From the NCBI RefSeq assembly GCF_011038885.2, contig NZ_CP064952.1, forward strand, positions 1,178,001 through 1,242,000: a stretch of DNA of 64,000 bases. The letters run 5' to 3'. The position numbers and the translations under genes were made by a program. Each line of letters starts with the position of its first letter. Positions within the stretch are counted from its first letter, which is position 1. The DNA is from Schaalia sp. ZJ405 (lineage in GTDB: Bacteria; Actinomycetota; Actinomycetes; Actinomycetales; Actinomycetaceae). Positions 58,496 through 64,000 of this stretch are shown in pieces. Under the pieces are notes generated by a model. That model saw nothing but the letters and a program-made list of their open reading frames with translations. It was not told where the DNA came from and made no database searches.

Positions 58496-59203
58496 TCACG
58501 TCGCTTGGGTGCGTGGGCGAACTGGCGTTAAGAGCCACTGTTCGTCAATCGCGTCGATCAGTGCGTGAGCGTCGTCGATTGTGCCCGCGTTGTCGATCCA
58601 GATTGATGCAACTGCGCGGCGCTGGGACGCTGTTGCCTGCTGTGCCATTCGTTGACGCGCATCCTCGTGATTGATGCCGCGGTCGGCGAGGCGTTGGAGA
58701 CGCAGTGAAACCGGGGCATCGACAACGATGACGGCGTCAAAAAGGTCAGCAGCATTCGTTTCCACGAGAAGCGGCAAGTCATAGACCGCAAGAACTCCGT
58801 CGGGTGTTGCCCGCAGCTGTGTCCAGGCTCGCTGGGCAATCAGGGGATGCATCAGTGCATTGATGTCTTCAAGAGCCTGAGGGTCTGAAAAGACTCGTGC
58901 CGCTAGACCTTTGCGGTCGAGAGCGCCGTCCTCGTTAATGATGTCGGAACCGAAGCGCGAGGCGAGCCGTTCAAGGGCCTCTCCTCCCGGTGCGGTCAGT
59001 TCACGGGAAATGGCGTCTGCATCGACGACCCGGGCACCGCGTTGGCGAAGTCGGGATGCCACGAGGGATTTGCCTGAACCTATCCCACCTGTCAGCCCCA
59101 CCACCATCGAAGGGCCGCGGTGCACCGCGGGAGGAAGGGGGCGCAATAGCTCTGCTGTGGCAGCCCCCCGCGAAAGGATGCTCCCGATCTCCTGTGTCGC
59201 CAT
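58496..59203 (-). CDS. coaE: Dephospho-CoA kinase
   Basis: Final step of coenzyme A synthesis. The P-loop GLTGGIGSGKSLVASRL starts near residue 35, followed by VVDADAISRELTAPGG and DLPLLVETNAADLFDAVIVVDAP. The start is debatable. The upstream ATG used here has TAAGCT ending 6 nt before it (leaderless), while an internal ATG (MVVGLTGG) at 59107 would match the usual protein start. The segment between them includes a perfect 16-bp palindrome. Next to rpsA and uvrB, as in other actinobacteria. Confidence 0.93.
   Translation of the reverse strand: MATQEIGSILSRGAATAELLRPLPPAVHRGPSMVVGLTGGIGSGKSLVASRLRQRGARVVDADAISRELTAPGGEALERLASRFGSDIINEDGALDRKGLAARVFSDPQALEDINALMHPLIAQRAWTQLRATPDGVLAVYDLPLLVETNAADLFDAVIVVDAPVSLRLQRLADRGINHEDARQRMAQQATASQRRAVASIWIDNAGTIDDAHALIDAIDEQWLLTPVRPRTQAT
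59115..59130. repeat. Perfect 16-bp palindrome near the coaE start
   Basis: CCGCGGTGCACCGCGG reads the same on both strands. It falls between the two possible coaE starts, so it is either coding or in the mRNA leader, where it would form a hairpin. Confidence 0.6.
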
Positions 59204-59209
59204 GCCTCC

Positions 59210-59215
59210 AGCTTA
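59210..59215 (-). promoter_or_regulatory. -10 element of coaE (leaderless)
   Basis: TAAGCT on the minus strand ends 6 nt before the upstream coaE ATG. The intervening GGAGGC is too close to the ATG to act as a ribosome-binding site. Confidence 0.4.
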
Positions 59216-59223
59216 GATGAGGG

Positions 59224-59231
59224 ACGAGGAC
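59224..59231 (+). repeat. Intergenic copy of the ACGAGGAC-family motif
   Basis: ACGAGGAC followed by GACT in the divergent 113-bp region between coaE and brnQ, single and not paired. Confidence 0.7.
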
Positions 59232-59316
59232 GACTCCGCATGCTTAAGTTTTCAATCAGGCGTCTCGGTGAGACAATGAGGGACACGTATATCCATTAAC
59301 TCAAGCGAAGAACACC

Positions 59317-60711
59317 GTGAACTTAGATCATTCCCGCACCTCACAAGCCGCTAGCACACGCACCGCCGCTTCATCTACCACAGGCAGATCCGCCGCGAGA
59401 AAACCCCATTCGACCATGCTCCTCATCGCAACGTCGCTCATGCTTTTCTCCATGTTCTTCGGCGCGGGGAACCTGATCTTCCCACCGATGGTCGGCGCTT
59501 TAGCAGGAACACACTTCATCCCCGCAATGACCGGCATGCTCGTCGGTTCCGTGGTCTTGCCCGTCATCGCAATCATCGCCGTGGCATCCAGTGGCACAGA
59601 CGTCCGCGATCTTGCCAGCAGAGGGGGACGAATCTTCGGAGTGGTCTTCTCCGTCCTCGTGTACTTGGCAATCGGCGCGTTCTACGCCCTCCCCCGAACG
59701 GGAGCCGTGAGTTTCGCAACGGCAATTGTGCCCGTCACCGGATGGAATTCACCCCTTGCTTCGGCAATCTTCAACGCCATTTTCTTCGGCGTCGCATTAT
59801 TCCTCTCATGGAATCCCCGACAGATCGTCACGAGCCTCGGGAAGTTCCTCACTCCTGCTCTCCTGACGCTTCTCGTTGTTCTCGTCACCCTCGTCCTCAT
59901 CAAGCTCCCGTACTCCCCTGGCGCGCCGATGGGCGACTACATTTCAACACCGCTGACCGCAGGCCTGAAAACCGGCTACATGACGATGGATGCGATTGCC
60001 GCTCTCGCTTTCGGCATCATCGTTGTCACCTCATTGAACAAGACCGGCGGTGCCATCGGAGCTAAAACATTGCACCGCACAGCCTTGGCTGCCCTGATCT
60101 CAGGCGTCCTCCTCGCCATCGTGTACGTCGGGCTCGGGATCATCGGGAACATCATGCCCAACGCTTCCTCCGACCCCGACGGAGCACACCTGCTGTCACA
60201 GGCAGCCCATATGACAATGGGGCCCATCGGCCAGATCGTTTTCGGACTGATTGTTCTCACCGCCTGCTTAACCACAGCAGTTGGCTTGCTCGCCTCAACG
60301 AGCGAATTCTTTGAGCGCCTGGTTCCTCGGACAACCTACAAATTCTGGCTTCTGCTCTTCACCGCGTTTTCCTTTGCCTTGGCCTCCGCTGGCCTTGACT
60401 CAGTGCTCCGCATCGCCGAGCCGATCATTACGTTCCTCTATTCCATTGCCATCACCATCATCATCGTCACGCTGGTGACCTACCCTCTGCGGCTGATTTC
60501 TCCACTGACGTGGACCTTCCGCCTGAGCGCGTGGGTAGCTGCCGGGTGGTCGGCATTAACGACCGCCGCCGCCCTCGGTTTCGGTACCGACATCATCAAC
60601 GCGGCAATCGGATGGATGCCCGGACAGACTCAAGATTTCGGCTGGGCCATTCCCACGGGAATTGCTTTCCTCATTGGGCTCGGCGCGGACATGTCGCTGC
60701 GCAAACGCTGA
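59317..60711 (+). CDS. brnQ: Branched-chain amino acid transporter, LIVCS family
   Basis: Cation-coupled uptake of Leu, Ile and Val. There are about twelve hydrophobic helices. Family signatures include LLIATSLMLFSMFFGAGNLIFPP near the N-terminus, YALPRTGAVSF, and MTMDAIAALAFGIIVV. A polar N-terminal tail of about 32 residues precedes the first helix. GTG start with only a weak upstream GAAGA. It is a single-gene unit sharing a bidirectional terminator with rpsA. Confidence 0.94.
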   Translation: MNLDHSRTSQAASTRTAASSTTGRSAARKPHSTMLLIATSLMLFSMFFGAGNLIFPPMVGALAGTHFIPAMTGMLVGSVVLPVIAIIAVASSGTDVRDLASRGGRIFGVVFSVLVYLAIGAFYALPRTGAVSFATAIVPVTGWNSPLASAIFNAIFFGVALFLSWNPRQIVTSLGKFLTPALLTLLVVLVTLVLIKLPYSPGAPMGDYISTPLTAGLKTGYMTMDAIAALAFGIIVVTSLNKTGGAIGAKTLHRTALAALISGVLLAIVYVGLGIIGNIMPNASSDPDGAHLLSQAAHMTMGPIGQIVFGLIVLTACLTTAVGLLASTSEFFERLVPRTTYKFWLLLFTAFSFALASAGLDSVLRIAEPIITFLYSIAITIIIVTLVTYPLRLISPLTWTFRLSAWVAAGWSALTTAAALGFGTDIINAAIGWMPGQTQDFGWAIPTGIAFLIGLGADMSLRKR

Positions 60712-60887
60712 CACACGAACGCATTTTCTTCGGATAGGGCCCGCAGCTCTTAGGCGTGGACGGCCGTGTGGCGGCGTTCTTCCTCGCCTCGCGGCGGTTA
60801 GCTCGTCAACCGCGAACTACCACCAGGCGTCACACACTCTCCCCCTTCGGCACAGAACGCACCTGACCTCATCGATACGTGCCAAAA

Positions 60888-60926
60888 AGGGGATCCCCGA
60901 GACTTTTACAGTCTCGGGGATCCCCT
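60888..60926. terminator. Strong intrinsic terminator between brnQ and rpsA
   Basis: A perfect 16-bp stem (AGGGGATCCCCGAGAC with GTCTCGGGGATCCCCT) and a 7-nt loop. On the minus strand it is followed by CCCCTTTTTGG, so it terminates rpsA; it can also stop brnQ transcripts. Confidence 0.9.
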
Positions 60927-60962
60927 CACGTGATGTCAGTTAATCCTCATCGGATCTCTGAT

Positions 60963-62399
60963 TCAGTTGTTCGTCAGCTTCTCACGAAGTGCGGCAAGTG
61001 CCTCATCGGAGGCAAGAGTGCCTTCGTTTTCAACCGGGGATGAGTACGATGCCTGCTCCTCGATTGAAGGAGCTTCCTCGACATCCTCTTCCTGGGCCTT
61101 GATGACCTGGGCCTTGTGGGCCTCCCAGCGCTGCTGAGCTTCGGCGTACTGTGCTTCCCAAGCCTCGCGCTGAGCCTCGTAGCCTTCCATCCATTCCTGG
61201 GTTTCCGGATCAAAGCCTTCGGGGTACTTGTAGTTGCCGTCCTCGTCGTACTCAGCGGCCATGCCGTAGAGCGAAGGATCGAATTCATCGGATGTCGGAT
61301 CGACGCCCTCGTTCGCCTGCTTGAGCGACAGGGAGATGCGACGACGCTCAAGGTCGATGTCGATGACCTTGACGAAAGCGTCATCGCCAACTTTGACGAC
61401 CTGCTCAGGCAGCTCGACGTGGCGCTGAGCCAGCTCGGAGATGTGAACAAGACCCTCGATGCCGTCTTCGACGCGCACGAACGCACCGAAAGGAACAAGC
61501 TTCGTGACCTTGCCGGGCACAACCTGACCGATGGCGTGAGTACGCGCGAAGGTCTGCCACGGATCTTCCTGGGTTGCCTTGAGCGACAGGGAGACGCGCT
61601 CGCGATCCATGTCGACGTCGAGAACCTCGACGGTGACTTCCTGGCCAACCTCGACAACCTCTGAGGGGTGATCGATGTGCTTCCAAGACAACTCGGACAC
61701 GTGGACGAGGCCGTCAACACCACCGAGGTCAACGAACGCACCGAAGTTAACGATCGACGAGACGTTACCTGTGCGGACCTGGCCCTTCTGGAGGGTGTGG
61801 AGGAAGTTCGTGCGAACCTCAGACTGAGTCTGCTCAAGCCACGCGCGACGGGACAGAACAACGTTATTGCGGTTCTTGTCCAGTTCAATGATCTTCGCTT
61901 CGAGTTCACGGCCGATGTAGGGCTGGAGGTCACGAACGCGACGCATCTCCACGAGGGACGCGGGGAGGAAGCCACGCAGACCGATGTCGAGGATCAGGCC
62001 GCCCTTGACGACCTCGATAACCGTACCGGTAACAACGCCTTCTTCGTCCTTGACCTTCTCGATCTGGCCCCAAGCACGCTCGTACTGTGCGCGTTTCTTG
62101 GACAGGAGCAGGCGACCTTCCTTGTCTTCTTTCTGAAGGACAAGCGCTTCGATCTTGTCGCCCACGGCGACGACGTCATCAGGGTTGACGTCATGCTTGA
62201 TGGAAAGCTCGCGAGAGAGGATGACACCCTCAGTCTTGTAGCCAATGTCGAGGAGGACCTCATCGTGGTCAACCTTGACGACAGTGCCCTCGACGATGTC
62301 GCCATCGTTGAAGTACTTAATGGTCTCGTCGATGGCGGCGAGCAGGTCTTCTTCGGTACCGATGTCGTTGACCGCGACCTGCGGCGTGTTGCTGGTCAT
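60963..62399 (-). CDS. rpsA: 30S ribosomal protein S1
   Basis: mRNA-binding ribosomal protein with four S1 (OB-fold) domains. Examples are GDIVEGTVVKVDHDEVLLDIGYKTEGVI, the divergent second repeat with GLRGFLPAS, then VNFGAFVDLGGVDGLVHVSELSW and VPFGAFVRVEDGIEGLVHISELA. The C-terminus is acidic and Gln-rich. The start MTSNTPQV follows GGAGAA; an upstream extension of the frame is not conserved. Retention of S1 next to many apparently leaderless genes is typical of actinobacteria. Confidence 0.96.
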   Translation of the reverse strand: MTSNTPQVAVNDIGTEEDLLAAIDETIKYFNDGDIVEGTVVKVDHDEVLLDIGYKTEGVILSRELSIKHDVNPDDVVAVGDKIEALVLQKEDKEGRLLLSKKRAQYERAWGQIEKVKDEEGVVTGTVIEVVKGGLILDIGLRGFLPASLVEMRRVRDLQPYIGRELEAKIIELDKNRNNVVLSRRAWLEQTQSEVRTNFLHTLQKGQVRTGNVSSIVNFGAFVDLGGVDGLVHVSELSWKHIDHPSEVVEVGQEVTVEVLDVDMDRERVSLSLKATQEDPWQTFARTHAIGQVVPGKVTKLVPFGAFVRVEDGIEGLVHISELAQRHVELPEQVVKVGDDAFVKVIDIDLERRRISLSLKQANEGVDPTSDEFDPSLYGMAAEYDEDGNYKYPEGFDPETQEWMEGYEAQREAWEAQYAEAQQRWEAHKAQVIKAQEEDVEEAPSIEEQASYSSPVENEGTLASDEALAALREKLTNN

Positions 62400-62426
62400 G
62401 TAGTTGTGTTCTCCGAAACGGACTGG

Positions 62427-62432
62427 ATAGTA
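62427..62432 (-). promoter_or_regulatory. Candidate -10 of rpsA
   Basis: TACTAT on the minus strand lies about 27 nt upstream of the rpsA ATG, giving a short leader that includes GGAGAA. The -35 is not clear. Confidence 0.4.
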
Positions 62433-62600
62433 GATGGACAATTGAATGGCGCCCCGAGTCTGCGTATCCCTCCGACAATCGCCGGCGCATCCGAAAACCA
62501 CGCGACACCGCCCAGTAGTCTATCAGCAATAACGGGCACCAGTTTCACATTGTCCCCGTTAAAACGTGGGATGCGTCGCGTGCCAGTCATGCTCGCCCAG

Positions 62601-62642
62601 CTCGTCCTCGTTCATTTGTCCTTTCCAGGGGACGAGGACGAG
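62601..62642 (-). terminator. Hairpin formed by a long inverted pair of the repeated motif
   Basis: CTCGTCCTCGT and ACGAGGACGAG form a perfect 11-bp stem with a 20-nt loop, downstream of polA. Both arms match the extended consensus of the window-wide octamer. Confidence 0.65.
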
Positions 62643-62654
62643 GCCGCGAACTCA

Positions 62655-62663
62655 CCCCCCCCC
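62655..62663. repeat. C9 homopolymer
   Basis: A run of nine C on the plus strand, 49 nt after the end of polA in the direction of polA transcription. Not in a gene. Confidence 0.85.
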
Positions 62664-62711
62664 GGTGGACCGGAATCTCGCGCTGCGCACAGTCTTACCT
62701 GAAAGAACGCG

Positions 62712-64000
62712 TCAGTGCGCGGCTTCCTGCCAGCTACGTCCAACCCCGACTGCGACATCAAGTGAGACCGCCATCGAAACAGCGGACGCCATTTCTTCCC
62801 GCACGATGCGTTCAACACGCTCACGCTCAGCCGCCACCAACTCGATGAGGAGTTCGTCATGAATCTGCACGAGGACGCGCGAGCGAAGACCCGCTTCGTG
62901 CAAGGCGTCAACAACTCTAATCATCGCGATTTTAATAATGTCGGCGGCGCTGCCCTGAATCGGAGCATTCAAGGCGGCACGCTCAGCCATTTCACGGCGC
63001 TGACGATTCGATGACCGCAGATCAGGCAGGTAACGACGCCGACCAAACATTGTTTCTGTATAGCCGGTGCGCTTGGCCTGAGCAACCAAAGAATCAAGGT
63101 AGTCACGCACGCCAGCGAAACGCTCGAAGTAACGATCTTTCAAGGCCGAGGCTTCCGCAACAGGAATTCTCAGCTGCTGGGAGAGGCCGTAGGAAGATAA
63201 GCCGTACGCCAAACCGTACGACGTTGCTTTAATGCGGGAACGCTGCTCCCCGGTCACCTGGTCAACAGGAGTATCGAACACCATCGAGGCCATCGTCCGA
63301 TGGAGGTCCTCACCGGAGTTGAAAGCGTCAATGAGTCCACGGTCCTCGGAGAGGTCGGCCATGATTCGCATTTCAATCTGTGAATAATCAGCACTCATCA
63401 GGGCATCGAATCCGGGACCCGCAACGAATCCGCCACGAATACGCATGCCATCGGCCGTGCGAGCGGGGATGTTCTGAAGGTTGGGTTCCGATGACGCCAG
63501 GCGCCCTGTCGCCGCTGCAACCTGTGAGAACGTTGTGTGAATACGACCATCTGGCTGGATTGTTGCGATGAGACCATCCACCATTTGCTTGAGTTTGATC
63601 CGGTCACGGTGCGTCAGCAGGTGTTCAAGGAACTCATGCCCCGGTCCGCCGGTATCTACGGTCTTCACCCACAGACTCTGGAGCGCCTCGGCGTTCGTTG
63701 TGTAGCCGCGTTTATTTTTCTTCGTCGGCGGCAGTCCTAATTCATCGAAAAGAACCTCTTGAAGCTGCTTGGGGCTCGACAGATTGACCTCGTGTCCGAG
63801 GACATCCCAAGCGGCGTGGCGCGCCTCATCCACCGCCCGGCCAAGTTCTTCAGCCATAGACTCCAAGTGCGCAGAATCCACCGCGATTCCGATGTCTTCC
63901 ATATCCCCAAGCACCTGGGACAGTGGCATCTCAATGTCGGTGAGCAATCCGGTTTCTTCGGATTTTTCAAGCGTCTGAGACAGCTTCTCCCACAGGTACA
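62712..64000 (-). CDS. polA: DNA polymerase I, C-terminal part (gene continues past the window)
   Basis: Only the 3' portion lies here; the frame is open to the window edge (YLWEKLSQTLEKSEETG region) with no real start. It covers the end of the degenerate 3'-5' exonuclease region and the polymerase domain. Motif A is SADYSQIEMRIMADLSED, motif B RIKATSYGLAYGLSSYG, and motif C VLVQIHDELLIEL. Motif B has Tyr where E. coli Pol I has Phe762, a known actinobacterial feature linked to easier use of dideoxynucleotides. Adjacent to rpsA, coaE and uvrB as in mycobacteria. Confidence 0.96.
   Translation of the reverse strand, partial: YLWEKLSQTLEKSEETGLLTDIEMPLSQVLGDMEDIGIAVDSAHLESMAEELGRAVDEARHAAWDVLGHEVNLSSPKQLQEVLFDELGLPPTKKNKRGYTTNAEALQSLWVKTVDTGGPGHEFLEHLLTHRDRIKLKQMVDGLIATIQPDGRIHTTFSQVAAATGRLASSEPNLQNIPARTADGMRIRGGFVAGPGFDALMSADYSQIEMRIMADLSEDRGLIDAFNSGEDLHRTMASMVFDTPVDQVTGEQRSRIKATSYGLAYGLSSYGLSQQLRIPVAEASALKDRYFERFAGVRDYLDSLVAQAKRTGYTETMFGRRRYLPDLRSSNRQRREMAERAALNAPIQGSAADIIKIAMIRVVDALHEAGLRSRVLVQIHDELLIELVAAERERVERIVREEMASAVSMAVSLDVAVGVGRSWQEAAH

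Larger units (their letters stand above)
62400..62711. other. Intergenic region between rpsA and polA
   Basis: About 312 bp without a gene. A possible rpsA -10 (TACTAT, minus strand, 62427-62432) lies near its left end. Further right are an inverted pair of the repeated motif (62601-62642) and a C9 run (62655-62663). The pair sits about 70 bp after the polA stop, where a polA terminator would be expected. Confidence 0.65.

Noticed and set aside
61668..62702. 344-codon frame opposite rpsA
   Set aside because: Antisense shadow; repetitive translation follows the S1 repeats.

Overview
This window looks like chromosome from a moderately G+C-rich actinobacterium, most plausibly a member of the Actinomycetaceae. 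The family placement is an inference. It rests on the uvrC-purT-rapZ-yvcK-whiA-gap-pgk-tpiA-secG block, the parA-scpA-scpB-rluB-tyrA-cmk block, the paired ferrochelatase and HemQ, the DUF881/SBP pair, and many GTG starts with no ribosome-binding site. No phage, insertion sequence, rRNA operon or CRISPR array was seen. There is one tRNA gene, tRNA-Pro(GGG).

Layout. 1-4.65 kb (minus): pepN, translationally coupled to DUF881-SBP-DUF881 envelope proteins. 4.7-7.9 kb (plus): a MurE-type ligase and the GTPase Der. 7.9-18 kb is an accessory-looking block: a DinJ/YafQ toxin-antitoxin pair, a membrane protein with Asp-box repeats, a GH2 glycosidase with an odd charged insertion, hemH-hemQ, and a very large TPR membrane protein whose fourth to seventh codons are a C12 tract. 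18.3-24.8 kb (minus): tRNA-Pro, then cmk, tyrA, rluB, scpB, scpA, parA and xerD. 25-27 kb: transketolase. 27.2-31.1 kb (minus): a two-gene surface module, zinc-ribbon/PASTA/NPCBM protein plus vWA-SGNH hydrolase. 31.4-41.5 kb (minus): secG, tpiA, pgk, gap, whiA, yvcK, rapZ, purT, uvrC. 41.9-47.4 kb (plus): glnA and two tandem acyl-CoA synthetases. 47.5-59.2 kb: uvrA, a YciI protein, a P-type ATPase and terC behind a probable Mn2+ riboswitch, uvrB, a GH13 glucosidase, coaE. 59.3-64 kb: brnQ, rpsA and the 3' part of polA.

The genes combine core functions: excision repair (uvrA, uvrB, uvrC, polA), chromosome segregation (scpAB, parA, xerD), lower glycolysis with its usual regulators (gap-pgk-tpiA with yvcK and rapZ), the last steps of coproporphyrin-dependent heme synthesis, and probable manganese efflux.

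The most unusual signal belongs to no single gene. The octamer ACGAGGAC (complement GTCCTCGT) occurs at least 35 times, on both strands about equally, in coding sequence in every reading frame and also between genes. At two intergenic sites an inverted pair forms a hairpin. That distribution resembles DNA-uptake sequences and I know of no description of it, but its function is only a hypothesis. Eleven genes also have a TANNNT -10 element ending 6-7 nt before the start codon, which predicts leaderless mRNAs.
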